Assembly (NCBI RefSeq): GCF_964019385.1
Contig: NC_088644.1
Coordinates: 38,383,649 to 38,447,648, forward strand
DNA: 64,000 nt
Source of the DNA: Sycon ciliatum
Taxonomy: Eukaryota > Porifera > Calcarea > Leucosolenida > Sycettidae
Direction: 5' to 3'
The translations under genes and the position numbers were made by a program. The notes below the pieces were generated by a model, which was not told the DNA's origin, made no database searches, and saw only the letters and a program-made list of their open reading frames with translations. Each line of letters starts with the position of its first letter. Positions within the stretch are counted from its first letter, which is position 1. Of the stretch, positions 19,538 through 33,000 are shown in pieces.

Positions 19538-19550
19538 GAGAGGGAGGAAA
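19538..19550 (+). other. BEL-1 polypurine tract
   Basis: GAGAGGGAGGAAA directly before the 3' LTR. The 166 bases between the pol stop and this tract hold nothing recognisable. Confidence 0.7.
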
Positions 19551-20035
19551 TGTTCGATTTAGTGTGTTCGAATTTGTGCATCATGTTTCTGCCTTGTATT
19601 AGTGCAGTAGTGCATTTGTAGTTTACTTATTTGTTGCATTTTGCTACAGCGTTTTGCTCTCTTTGTTGCTATTTTGTGCACTGTCTCAGTGGCTGGTTCT
19701 TTGTATCATAAGCATGAGTGCGCGTCTGCCGCTAGGCTGGTTGTCTGTTTCATGAATGCACTTGCGGTCGTTGTTGGCTGATCACTACACCATTGTCTCA
19801 CATGTATCATCGTTCTAGCTGCGTGCTCCCGTACCTGTGCGTACGGTGTTCTTTTGGTTCTATATTCGTGATTTGCATTTTTGTTTTGGGTCAGATGTGT
19901 TTACGATGTTTTCAGATGAGTTTGAAAACGGTTGTGTTGAACTCTAAGCTGGTGTTTTTGAGCTAGTGCTTGTTGTCCGAAGATGGAATATTGAATACAG
20001 TCTGATTGGAGAAGTCATTGATTTGTTCAGTAACA
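19551..20035 (+). repeat. BEL-1 3' LTR
   Basis: 485 bp from TGTTCGATTT to GTAACA. The last 113 bases match the window start with no difference seen. Confidence 0.88.
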
Positions 20036-20976
20036 TATGGAGTTGTCAGTAACAAGTGACAAGTCACTAGTCAAACTGCGATAATTTCGATGACGCGGAG
20101 GAAGTATGTTCATTTTCCTTTCATGTTCCCGACCTAGATATCGTCCTTGCTGCGTTCGACAACCAAGGGCATTTATGGTAGTTGAACAAGACTAAGATGT
20201 GGTCTTGGTGCATGCAGCATTGCTATGCACGGAAGCGAACAGGCTTCTGGGGACAAATCAGTTAATATTATGCTGCTCTGGATACATCTACAGGCTCTGC
20301 CTCATTACTAGATAGTCTCTAGCCCAACGAACGTACTATTTTATAGTGAGACATATTTTGTAACAGAGCTTGCAAGTAAATATTCAAGAGGTATTGATTC
20401 GCACTAGTCTGGGGTTTGCTCAATACAGCACAACATTGTCGGCACTCCTCTCACTAGTAGGTGATTGGAATGTCCAAGTCGGACATTTCTTGAATGTTTA
20501 AAGATCTTATGGCTCTACTGAGGACGCTGATGTACAATGCCGTGCCTTTCTACTTGATAATTTGGAGTTAGATCTTGTACGTGCGCAGTGAGGATTATCT
20601 GGTACCCAGGGTGTTGTTCACTATGGGCTTAGACGAAGAGTCCTACTAACGAACTTTATGTACTACTTGTAAAGTAACAAATTATGTTGTAACAGGGCCT
20701 GTTCACGTTTGTATAGACCCTGTAACAGTGTTTTGCCAGGAGATTTCAGATTTCTACTTTAATACTAACACGTTTGTACTACTAACCAAAGTTAGTTTAA
20801 TGAGGGAGGACCTGTACCAAGAGAGTTCTATCTTGATTCGCGATTTATTGGTTAGTTGTCTAGCATGTCCAGCTCAGTGTACCCATCAAACCACATCTGG
20901 ATGCAAGCTGGTGTCATGTTATGCTGTTTTTAATTTGTACCGAAGTGTAATGCCTGCTTGATAATCTCTGCTGCAG
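20036..20976 (+). other. Intron sequence of the usherin-like gene
   Basis: No exon with fibronectin-like coding and proper splice sites was found here. The exon before 20977 must end two bases into a codon and carry the first half of a fibronectin domain; it is probably upstream of BEL-1 and outside the window. The start of the intron is not visible. Confidence 0.55.
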
Positions 20977-21061
20977 GGATGGTGCTCTGCTGTATACATC
21001 GGCAAGCACAGGACATTTCAACGACACTGGCCTGCGTGCGTACTCCACTTACACATATGTG
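20977..21061 (+). CDS. Usherin-like gene, exon (FN3 second half)
   Basis: CTGCAG before and GTGAGT after. Encodes DGALLYTSASTGHFNDTG..YTYV, the E-F part of a fibronectin III domain. It starts two bases into a codon and ends at a codon boundary. Confidence 0.75.
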
Positions 21062-24000
21062 GTGAGTTTACCATTATCACTGCAAGGCTGCTGGGACTTG
21101 TACTAAAGGAAAGTGGTGTTTAGCGACGATCCAGTGGTGGACAGGAAACCGGGTGTTTTACCTACACAAATCAATCCACATGTATATATCCATGGTCATG
21201 ATTTGAGCAGTCTCCAAAGACAGCTGGTCGCCTATTGCAGTGGTTGCTGACGTAGCCAGTTTTGTATTGTAAGCAATTGCTATTGGTATTCCACTGAAGG
21301 TGCAAATCGCTTACGGAGAGCATGCTTAGCTGGTGCTAAGTTGTCTGCTGCTGTGAATTCCTGTGTTCTACAGTTGATGGTGTGCTCTCGGTTTTCCTGC
21401 GCTAACAGCTCTGCAGTTGTCGGACGAACAGCTGAGGGCAGTAAGTCGCTCCTGGCCAGCAGATGTTCACCATCTACTTATATAAATAAGGGGGGGGGTT
21501 GTCAACTGATATAACTTGAACTTTAATCGTGCCTGGTTATTGAACGGCTCCAGAGCAGAGTGGCGGTGGTCACGCGCTCCACTTGTATGCTTTGCGTTAG
21601 TGGTGTGGAGGTTTCTTCATTACTTCACCCTGTGCTTCAAATCAATTCTCTGTCTCGTGTGCTGCTAGCTATGTGTTTGAGTGATCTAGGCATGTGCGCT
21701 CAGATTGCTTGTCTGCAGAGCTTTACAATGACTGTGTGATATTTTGTCCTGGTTGATGTGTCTTCACTCTCTGTGCAGTTGCAACTGGTATCCTGGCTCC
21801 AACCATGAATTTTACAGCGAGAAAGACAGCTAGCATTACGTGGAGTACGTAGAACTAGAACCTAGAACCGACCTGTTGAGTTACGGTAGTGCAGTGAAAC
21901 CTGCATTTAGAGACCGCTGCAATAAGAGACCACCTATCTTGAGAGGCCATCTGTCTTGAGAGGCAAACTGTCTTTTAATAATTTGTACAGACCACCTGCC
22001 TTTAGAGACCACATGCCTTCATAGACCACCTGCCTTTAGAGACCACCTGCCTTTATAGACCACCTGTATTTATAGAACACCTGTCTTTAGAGAACACCTG
22101 CTTTGCAAAGGTTACACTGTACCGGTGTGTAATACGCGACCGAGTGACAAGGCAAAACTGGTTCAGTCTCTCCGGCAAAACACAGGTAGTATTCTCAGGG
22201 AACAATATTGCACACACGGAACGGCAAAACGTAGGTGACACAGAATTACTTATAGTATATTGAAAGACTCAATAAGTGAAGGGAAGACGACAGAAACAAC
22301 GGAGGCAAAGACTCTGCAACAACTGAGCTGGACAACTGACACACGGATCTATATATATGGTGCGAGATTGCCAGTTACAGCTCCGAGCGCTAGCTAGCGA
22401 ATGAAAGCTGTAGCCGAGACGTTATAATGTCAAACTGATTTTGATTGGGAGAGCATATCGGCTACAAGAACACTGGTATACTGTTGACTGCTGTAATTGC
22501 TGGTTGCGGACAAACCAAACTACGTGGCGACCACCATGAGGTCTAAAGGAAAGAATCCAGAAAGTGGCTGTATACCACAGCTAAACCAAAGCGTGCGCGC
22601 AGGCAGTAATGTGTATGCGCCGGCGGTAATGTGTATGCGCAGCAATACACCAAATACACAAACGACCAAAGCATGCGCGCGGGCTGAAATGTGTGCGCGC
22701 AGCAATACAACAAATAGAATACACCAAAAGGGGGTAAAGGGGTTACAAACTACGTTTCTGTATTCGAAGTGTAGGCGTGAAGTATGCAGAGCAGCGTGCA
22801 CGGAAGTCAATGCTGAAGGTAACGTAACTAGCTTCCGTGGCAATGTAACTGTTCTTAGCACAACGACACAGACAGTGCGTATGAAGATCGCGCATGGAAG
22901 AGACACCATAAACAAGTGCCTAGTACAGGCTGAATAGTTACGGAATGCTCGAATGTGGGTTTTATCTATGTTTAGATTTAGAGCACTATAAGTGAGACAT
23001 GTACGTATGTACAAACATACGTACGAGCGTGCATAGGTCCGATAATGGAATCTAGACATAACGGACACAGAACCATACAGGGCGCAGATCCATACAGGGC
23101 GTGGATCCATAAGGGGCACGGATCCTACTTTGAAGTATATGGGAGTTAGATAGACATAAGCGGCTGAATATATTACAACTATAGTACTGTACAAGAAGGA
23201 TTCGCGAATGGTGGTGCCATTCGCGACACTCCGGGGCCAGGATGTCAAAGAAGATCATTCTGGATGAGTTGGCCAAGGGCCTGACGTTGACGCACTGCTG
23301 CCGCACGAGGGGGGCGCTTAGCTGGTGTTTCAAGGTCACTGGGGTGAGCAGCAGGTGTTGAATCTTGATGAGTGTCAAGCGCGGGAGTTGAAGCGGTTGG
23401 CTGACATTCGTCGTCAAACTCAAGTGGATACAGAAGTTGCAGGGGTCGGTGTAGCTCAGTTCCATCGGCTGTCGAAACTGTGGCAGAGCGCACCAATCCA
23501 TCGGGACCAACGTGCAGCTTCTTGATACGTGCTAATTTCCACGTTGCTCTGGGCGCATTGTCGCCAATGAGCACTACCGACTGAATTCTAGGCTCGACCT
23601 TGGAAGAGCGACTCTGGTGGTGTTGCCGTTGGGTGCGTTCGCGCAAGCTTGACAAATAGTCGTCTCTCCATTGCTGCCAAAACTAATTTAGCAGCCTGTC
23701 ACCCTTCTTCCATTTGTCGAGGAGGTCCGTTGCAGCAGATTGGTTGCCGGGTAGATAGTCAGGGTCACTGGCATCATCTGGCTGTACCAACGGCGGGTGG
23801 GCGGTTGATGTCCTGATGGAGAGGAACTGCGACGGTGTCAGGACGTTGTCGATGTCGCCGCTCACGTAGGTCAACGGTCGCGAGTTGACCACTGCCTCCA
23901 CTTCACTCAATACTGTCTGCAGCTGGGAAAGGCGTAGCTTTAGTGCGCCCAGGGTCTTGCGGAGACATCTCTTCGTGATACCGACCATTCTCTCATAGAA

Positions 24001-27000
24001 CCCTCCCATCCAAGGAGAGTAGGGCACAATGAATTTCCATTCAATGGATAGTGATGCACAATACTGGGACATCACATCGGAATTCACAGCCTTTTGGTAG
24101 GCTTCGTTGATCACTGAGTGCGCCAGTATGAACTGCGGTGCATTGTCGCACATGATCAGGGCTGGGGCACCTCGTCGCGCTATGAACCTTCTAAAGGCTA
24201 GCAGGAAAGCTTCAGTGGACATATTTTCCACAACTTCAAGGTGTACAGCACGTGTGACCATGCATGAAAACAGGAGTACCCATACTTTCTGATGTCCTTC
24301 AGCTGTCCAGATGAACAGAGGACCGAAGTAATCTAAACCAGTGTTGGTGAAGGGCAGAGAGCGTGTGACTCGTTCCGCCGGCAATGGTGGGAACATCGGG
24401 GAGGCAAATGGGCGGCCTTCTGACTTTACGCAGATCAGACACTTTCTGACAACCTGACTCACCACTGTGCGGCCGGTTGGAACCCAATACTGTTGCCTGA
24501 GTTTAGAGAGGGTATGCGCTACGCCGCCATGCATCACAAGCTGATGGGCACGTCTGACTATCAGATTCGCTACGTGGTGACCGGCTGGTAGTAGTACCGG
24601 GAATCTGGCCTTGTTGGGGAGATCAGCGTTTTCCAACCGTCCACGGCAGCGGACAATACCGTCATCGTCGCAGTAGAGGTTGAGCTGGTGAACGAGCTGG
24701 TGTCGTGTGCCGAGCTGCAGTGCCACGATTATGTTGGGATATGCAGTGGCTTGGATGTACTTCATCCAGAGTTGTTCAGCTCGGTTTATTTCTGACGTAG
24801 TGACAGGACCAGATGGTGACTCAGCGGCTTTGCGTAATCTGGACAGGAAACGCAAGCAGAGTGCAGACACACGCACTAAGGCACTAAATGATGAAAACCT
24901 AGTGTAATCAATGCCAAATGGTGGGTTAATATGTGCATCAGATTTTTTTTTCTTTTGTGACAAGTTGGCTAGGCAATGGACCACAGAATCTTTTGAACCC
25001 TGATTTGGAACTTCCTGAGATAGATGCGAAGGACCCTCCCCGGGCGGCAAAGCTGTAACCGTGTAGGCGACCTTCAGCCATTCTGGACCATGCCACCATA
25101 GAGACGAGGCTTGGAGATATGATGCTGTGACTCCACGCGATGGGAGATCTGCAGGGTTATCTGCCGAGCGGACGTATCCAATAGTGAGGTCGGGAACTGA
25201 TTTGATGGCATCGACACGGTTCTGAACGAAGGTGGGCAGCCGTTTAGATGAGTTGATCCAGTGGAGAACTGTGGACGAGTCACTCCACATCACGACCGTG
25301 GCGATGTCAATGGCTAATTCGGATCGTAAGAAAGAGACCATACGCGAGCCGATGAGAGCAGCGAGCAGCTCGAGTCTCGGGATGGTGACCGCTTGGACCG
25401 GTGCAACGCGAGACTTGCTGAATACAAGCTGAACCGAAGCGTCGGAATCACTCGACTCTGACTGGTTTGTCATGCGTAAATACGCAACGGCGGCATAGGC
25501 AGCTTCAGAGGCATCGACGAATACATGTAATTCATACTGGGTGGTGGACTGCGGTAGTGGTCCAATGAACCGTGGGAACGCTATGTTACCCAAACTGTCA
25601 AGCTCCTGTGCCTGACAGGACCAACGACACAGTATGTCCGTGGGGAGCTGGTCATCCCAGCCTAGGTTGAGCTTCCAGATATCTTGGAGGAGTACTTTGG
25701 AAGATACTATCACTGGAGAAACAATACCGAGAGGATCGAAGCAACGGGAGACGGCTTGAAGAACGTGGCGCTTTGTCTGCACTACAAGTTCGCTCACAGA
25801 GACGGGTGAGATTGCAAGGGTGTCAGCCGCAGGATTCCACAGAAGACCTAGACATTTCTGTGTTGTAGCAGTTGCACGATCAGACGGGTCTACTGAATCG
25901 AGGAACGCGGATGAGTTTGAAGACCATTCACGGAGGTTCATACCAGCCTCAGTAAACAGCTGCTTCGCGGAACGGTAGTAGGTGATGCCGTCTGCAACGC
26001 TGTCTTTGCCAATAAGTACGTTGTCCACGTAAGTGTTCCGAAGTGTTTGCATGGCATCGGCGCTGCCATCTTGACGTAGATGATGATCTAACGTTGCAGC
26101 TAAGAGAAACGGACTAGAGACTATGCCAAAGGGCACACGAGTGAAGCGAAAGACGCGAATGTTGTCTGTGACCACGGGCTTCGTAGTGTCATGTAGCCAA
26201 AGAAATCGGGTCACATCACGGTCTGATTCCTGAAGTGAAAGTTGGAGGAAGGCTTTTTCTACGTCGCTACATATAGCGACTGGCGATGTTCTGAAACGGA
26301 GAAGTATACCGCACAAATCCGGAAGCAACGGCGGACCTGGATAGAGACACTCGTTTAAGCTGGGTGCGGAAGTTGAAGCTCTTGCTGAAGCATCGTACAC
26401 TACACGAAGTTTCGTAGTAGTGTGGCCAGACTTGACGACACAGTGATGGGGCAGATAGTGCCGAATGGCAAAGCACTTGGGTTTGTCGACGGGGATGTCT
26501 TCGATGACGCCCGCGGTAAGTTGATCTGCAAGGACTTTGTTATACGCCTGCAAGACATCTGGCTTTCCCTGCAGTTTATGCATGAGAGAACGAAGACGAC
26601 CGAAAGCTAGGTGATAGTTTTCAGGTAGCTCCGGTCGACCCGGGCGCCAAGGCCAAGAGACAACGTAACGACCACAGTCAACAGACACGGATTGACGGAA
26701 CTGGTCTAAGACTTGAGTGTCGCTACTGGAAGTTGTGACCGTGCCAATCTCTTCAAGATTCCAAAACCGACTGATGTCAATCTCGGGCTGTGCGTCACAT
26801 GAGAGGACCAAAGGACTACTCGGCTGAGTGGTCTGGCAAGAGACTGGACCTGTGCGGATGAATCCGACAATAGACTGAAGAAGGATCATACCGTCGCCTA
26901 GGCGGAGATGCTGATCACCTACTATGTCATAATAATGATCAAGACCAATCAGAATATCGATAGGTAAGTGTGATGCGTCAGATAGAGGCTCTGCTAGAGT

Positions 27001-30000
27001 AAGGCCTTTCAAGGTGGGAAGGTGTTTGGAATCCACTGGCCACTGACGTACAGGAGCGGTGATCTGTGGGTGGGTGTTGGCAACCATTGTAAAAGATGAC
27101 CCATCAGTTGTGGAAAAGGTGACGCGGACAACATCGCTGTCAACTGATTTGCGTTTCTTACTGCCGAAACTACCGATCAGTAGCTTCTCCTGTCCAAGTA
27201 CGGTAAACCTGGCTTTCTCTTGAAAGGACTGTGACACGAAGGATTTGTTTGAACCCGTGTCGAGGAGTAATCGGGCTTGCAGTGGTTGCTGTTCCGTACC
27301 ATCACATGTGTTCATGTTGATCAGTGTGACAAGTGCTGTTTGCATGATTGTGTTGGAGGTAGGTGTACATGCTGTTGTACATGTTGAAATTTCATCTTGC
27401 TGCTGGTCTTGTGCTGCGACCGATGTAATGGTGTGTAGTGTGTTAGTGGGTGAAGCAGCTACCCTAGAAGATTGTGGTGAACTGGCGTCACCTGCGGCTG
27501 GACCAAACTTGTCCGGGCAGAGACTACGATGATGTCGATAACTTCGACAATGATAGCAATAACGAGTGCTTTTGCAAGAACCAGTGCTATGGCCAGCGCC
27601 AAGACAGAGAAAGCAGTGGCCCTTTGCTTGTTTTTTCCGTGATTCGATGTCAGGGTACTCTTGGCACTCATCAGAAAAATGCGATTTTTTGCAGAACACA
27701 CATTTTTTGGCGGTGGATGAAGTTGCCAAGACTTGGGCTGACGAAGTGATCGGGTCACTGACTCGGCTACTGGAGGTGAAAGGACCTGAGTCGGAGCGTT
27801 GCTGCGATGATTGTCGGTCGGCAGCTTCATGGGCTACAACATACTCTCGAAGGTGAGTGCATAAGCTGGTCACAGTCCAATCCAATGAGCCCTTCTTTAG
27901 CTCTAGCTGTGCCAATGTGTGACGTGGCAATTTGTTGGTGATAATGGATATAAATATTGCCTGAGTGATGTTTTCTCCTAGGGCTTCCAAGCTGCGCATG
28001 TGGATATCCACCTGATCGATCAAGGCACGAAGTGATGTTGTCTGGTTACTGGCTGCCTGCAGATCCCGCAGTGCAGTGTAATGTGCATTTATGCATGTTT
28101 GCTTTTTACCGAAACGATCAGATAACAGTGTTTCGGCCACCTTGTAATTGGCACTGGACAAAGGCAAGCCTGCAATTGTATCGAGGGCAGGACCTTCTAA
28201 GAGACTCTTTAGGTAGGAGAATTTCTCCACGTCCGATAGGTTACGGGCGGCAATCGATGCTTTGAACATGTCGCTGAATTCAAACCACTTAAGTATATCT
28301 CCAGAGAACTTTGGGATGTGCAACTTTGGCAGGTTTGTGGTATGCTGTTGAGGTGTGCTGCTGCCTGGCGTGTTCTGTGTTAGAACTGTCGACTGGCTTT
28401 GCTGTATGTATTGCTGTTGTTGATTTGCCATGGCTGTTTGGGCAGCAATGAACATCTGTGTTTGCTGTTGTGTGGTTTGGCTAATTTGGATTAGCTGCTT
28501 GATTTGCTGTTCAATTGCATCGGATTGAGTGGCAGAACTGCCGTCAGTTCTAGGTTCAGACTTGACACGAGTGGATGGAGTACTCTGCGAGGACAGGTGA
28601 AGAGATCGTCTGAGTGTTTGAGCTGTTCTGCTCCATAGGATTGAGTTGTCTGAATATGACGAGATCTCACTCATTCTGTCCTCCTCAGAGTCCTCCAGAT
28701 CCAATGATTCTAATGCGCTAGCAACATCTTCACAAGCATCATCATATGCACATAAATCTAGTTGCACAACTTCTAACAAATTACTTAGCTTTTGTTGATA
28801 TTCGGAAACAGCGCGCGCTGAGTCACTATCGTCACTGTCACTGGTCGTCGTTTCGATTTCTCTAGCGAGCACCTCAGCATCTACGAGACTCTTCTCGATG
28901 TCGGTTTTCAACTTGCGTAGTTTACTCCGACGTAAATAGAGGGTACCAGAAAACTTAGGTCCTGGCATGATCCCGGGTTTCGGCACCAGTTTGTAGCCGA
29001 GACGTTATAATGTCAAACTGATTTTGATTGGGAGAGCATATCGGCTACAAGAACACTGGTATACTGTTGACTGCTGTAATTGCTGGTTGCGGACAAACCA
29101 AACTACGTGGCGACCACCATGAGGTCTAAAGGAAAGAATCCAGAAAGTGGCTGTATACCACAGCTAAACCAAAGCGTGCGCGCAGGCAGTAATGTGTATG
29201 CGCCGGCGGTAATGTGTATGCGCAGCAATACACCAAATACACAAACGACCAAAGCATGCGCGCGGGCTGAAATGTGTGCGCGCAGCAATACAACAAATAG
29301 AATACACCAAAAGGGGGTAAAGGGGTTACAAACTACGTTTCTGTATTCGAAGTGTAGGCGTGAAGTATGCAGAGCAGCGTGCACGGAAGTCAATGCTGAA
29401 GGTAACGTAACTAGCTTCCGTGGCAATGTAACTGTTCTTAGCACAACGACACAGACAGTGCGTATGAAGATCGCGCATGGAAGAGACACCATAAACAAGT
29501 GCCTAGTACAGGCTGAATAGTTACGGAATGCTCGAATGTGGGTTTTATCTATGTTTAGATTTAGAGCACTATAAGTGAGACATGTACGTATGTACAAACA
29601 TACGTACGAGCGTGCATAGGTCCGATAATGGAATCTAGACATAACGGACACAGAACCATACAGGGCGCAGATCCATACAGGGCGTGGATCCATAAGGGGC
29701 ACGGATCCTACTTTGAAGTATATGGGAGTTAGATAGACATAAGCGGCTGAATATATTACAACTATAGTACTGTACAAGAAGGATTCGCGAATGGTGGTGC
29801 CATTCGCGACAAAAGCAAGGGATCTGATGGTGTCAGCAATGCATAGTGCAATACATAGTAATACATAGTGATTTGTGTAGGGGGAAGTCCGTCTACTACA
29901 CTACATAGTAATACATAGTGATTTGTGTAGGGGGAAGTCCGTCTACTACACTACATAGTAATACATAGTGATTTGTGTAGGGGGAAGTCCGTCTACTACA

Positions 30001-33000
30001 CTGCTCCCCCCTCAAATAATTTGCCGTCCTCGGAAAACAAACAAGAACATAATACAGAATTAACGTAGACCTAAACGAGGCTCAAGCAGCAAAATACATC
30101 AGCAAGAAAAAGAAAATCATACACAAGCACACAATGGAAACAGAGTGGAGCAGAAAGGCAAGGCAAGTGCGAGTTTGGAACTCATTGTGGGAACACATAG
30201 TTGTTCCTGTAACGAACAGGAAGACCGGCGTTGCGGTGCAGATGGGCACGCGGACCAGGTGCTGGTGGCGCTGGCTGCAGCAAAACCGGCGGCGGCGGAG
30301 GAACAGGTTGGGGTGGGGCATCATCAGCATCAGGCCAGGAGAATAGCGGAACAGGCGGCGGACATGGAGAAGTAGGAGCCAGTGGCGCTTCAGACAGCGG
30401 GACATCTGGGCCGGACTGAGAGACTGACGACTTGGCGTTTGAGCGGGCATGTAGCTTGAGGCGGTTGAAATGTACACGCTTACTGGTGCTGGAGGGTTCG
30501 TTGATCAATTGAATGTCGTATGACGTTGGCGGCGACACATGGACAATCCGGTATGGTCCGGTCCACGGTGGCTGGAGTTTGCGACGCATTCCAGGTTCAA
30601 GGAGCCACACACTATCACCGACTTGGACAGTTGTGTTACATATTCGGCGGGCGACACAAACTCTGTCGGGGGTGACCCATAGACAAGGTCGATAGGCAGA
30701 CGGAGTTGGCGACCAAACATAAGCTGAGCTGGGGTGAATTGGGTAGAAGAATGCTTGGCTGTACGGTATGCAAGCAGGACGGTTGAAACATACTGATCCC
30801 AGAAGGTGGGCAGATCCGCTACATACACTCGCAACGTTGAAACTATGGTGCGGTTGAGGCGTTCCACGAGCCCATCGCCCTGGGGATGATACGCGGTGGT
30901 CCGAGTCTTTCGGATATTCATGAGGCGACACAGTTCACTGAAGAGTTCAGAATCAAATTGTGTGCCCTGATCGGTGTGGAGTTGTTCTGGGGCACCAAAC
31001 CGACATATCCAGTTCCGAAAGAACACATCCGCAACGGCAGCAGCAGTCATAGTGGGTAGAGGGTACGCTTCAGGCCAACGTGAGAAGTAGTCACTACATA
31101 CCAGTAGGTAACGGTTGCCATGGCGACTGGTAGGCAGTGGTCCAACGAGATCCATGGCTACGATCTCGTTAGGGAAGCCAGCTCGCATGGACTGCAATGG
31201 TGCTCGGCCAGTCGTAGCGCTCTTACGGGACATGCACTCTTGGCAATTAGCTACAAATGTGCGCAAATCAGCTGACATACCTGGCCAGAAGAAACGGCAT
31301 TTGGCCTTGTCAATGGTCTTTGTAGCACCGAGATGACCACCACTAACATCGGCGTGCACTGCAGCTAAGATATCAGCTTGGAAAGAGAACGGAACAGCTA
31401 ATTGCAAAACAGAATCAGCCGACGGGTCTGTGCGATACAAAACACCATCACGTAGGGAAAGCAAATGAATTTCAGAAGCATAGCGGCGAACAGCACGGCT
31501 AGAGGCAGTTAATGTGTGTGCAGGGGGAGAATTAAACACATCATGACTAGAATCATGCCAGCCTAACACAATGGACACATCAGGATCCTCTTTTTGCGCA
31601 GCAAGCAGCTCAGCAGCAGTAAAGCGCGGCAGCCAGGAGTCAGGTGCAGGTTTCGGTACAGTGGGTCCAGGATCACAAGCAGGAGCAGGAGCTGCTGGTG
31701 CGGCTGGTGACGACTGGTCAGGCGGTGACTGACGGGTAGTGGCGGCAACAGACTCAGGAGGACGGCGAGACAGAGCATCGGCATTGCAATGTTGACGGCC
31801 AGGGCGATGAATAACCGTGAACTCGAGTTCAGCAAGTTGTTCTAACCAACGGGCACGACGACCGCGTGGTTCCTTGAGCGAATGGAGCCATTTGAGAGCA
31901 GCATGATCAGTGCGCACAACAAATGCTCGACCAACGAGGTAGTAGCGGAACACATCAGCGAAGTGAACAAATGCAAGGAGTTCCTTCTCCGTAGTGGAGT
32001 AGTTACGTTGGGCGGTGTTGAGAATAGCACTACCGTAGGAAATCACACACTCATGGCCATTTTGTACCTGAGAGAGCACACCGCCCATACCAAAATCACT
32101 GGCATCCACATCAAGGATGAAGGGAGCGGCGGCAGACGTGTAGTCAGGCTGAGCAAGCACAGGCGCAGATGAGAGGCGTTTTTTTTAGTACACAGAAAGC
32201 AGCCTGACAAGCAGGACCCCAGGAAAACTTCGCATTTTTCTTAGTGAGTGCGGCCAGGGGGGCGGCAGCTTGCGCGAAGTGCGGAACAAATTTCCGGTAA
32301 TACCCAGCGAGGCCGAGAAAACCACGCACTTCACGAACGGATGTCGGCGTACGCCAGTGAACAATATCGTGAACCTTCGAAGCCGAGGTGTGAAGGCCAT
32401 CGGCACTGATGTCCACACCAAGGAACTTAGTGCGGGGCTGCAGGAAAGCGCATTTCTCAAGCCGAAGCTTGAGATTGTACCGACGAAGACACGTGAAAAC
32501 GGACCGGAGGCCATCCAAGCCAAGACTAACAGTGGCTGACCCAAGGCCAATGTCATCAAAAAACACACGGCAGACGGGATCAGGACTGGTAAGGAGATTA
32601 TTTAGGATCGTTTGCATCAAGCGCTGAAATGTGGCAGGCCCATTGCAGCAACCCATAGGAAGAACCGTGAACTCGTACAACCCAAGGGGCGTCACGAAGG
32701 CTGTTTTAGCTTGGTCTTGAGGGTGGATTGCGATTTGCCAGTAGCCACTAGCAAGGTCAAGTGTCGAGAATACCTTAGAGCCAGAGAACGCGTCTAGGGT
32801 ATCGTCGACCCGAGGAAGAGGATAAGCATCAGCTGTGGTGATCTTGTTGAGCCGGCGATAGTCAACACAGAGACGCAGAGAGCCATCTTTCTTAGGCACG
32901 AGGACAACAGGCGAAGCCCACGGGCTCGCAGAGGGAATAATGACACCTTTCTGCAGAAGGTCATTGATAATATTCTGGAGCTGCTCACGATGACGGAATG

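Larger units (their letters stand above)
1..20035 (+). mobile_element. BEL/Pao LTR retrotransposon BEL-1, left LTR truncated by window edge
   Basis: The first 113 bases recur without visible difference at 19923-20035, so they are the end of the 5' LTR and 19551-20035 is the complete 3' LTR (485 bp). Inside lie a primer-binding site at 116, a gag-pol reading frame of BEL/Pao type (DUF1759-like gag, CCHC knuckle, DUF1758-like aspartic protease, RT with YVDD, RNase H, integrase) and a purine tract before the 3' LTR. The frame is split by three younger insertions at 840-5481, 8406-15784 and 15900-17096, each flanked by a short direct repeat. Matching LTRs suggest recent insertion. The element sits in sense orientation upstream of the first visible exon of the usherin-like gene, probably in an intron. 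Its outer TSD cannot be checked because the left end is missing. Confidence 0.9.
22409..29811 (-). mobile_element. BEL/Pao retrotransposon BEL-2, full length
   Basis: 7403 bp with 820-bp LTRs at 22409-23228 and 28992-29811 in which I see no differences. The TSD is AAAGC (22404-22408 and 29812-29816) inside the Gypsy-A2 3' LTR, so BEL-2 is younger than Gypsy-A2. Primer-binding site on the minus strand near 28972-28988. One long gag-pol frame with a single TAG. Matching LTRs mean a recent insertion. Confidence 0.93.

Noticed and set aside
22497-22937. 146-codon ORF, and a 242-codon minus ORF, in the BEL-2 LTR
   Set aside because: Present in both LTRs, low complexity and no recognisable family; LTRs are not expected to encode protein here.
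26030-26045. YVDN in the BEL-2 RT box as an inactivating mutation
   Set aside because: To my knowledge YVDN occurs in BEL/Pao reverse transcriptases, so it is not evidence of decay by itself.
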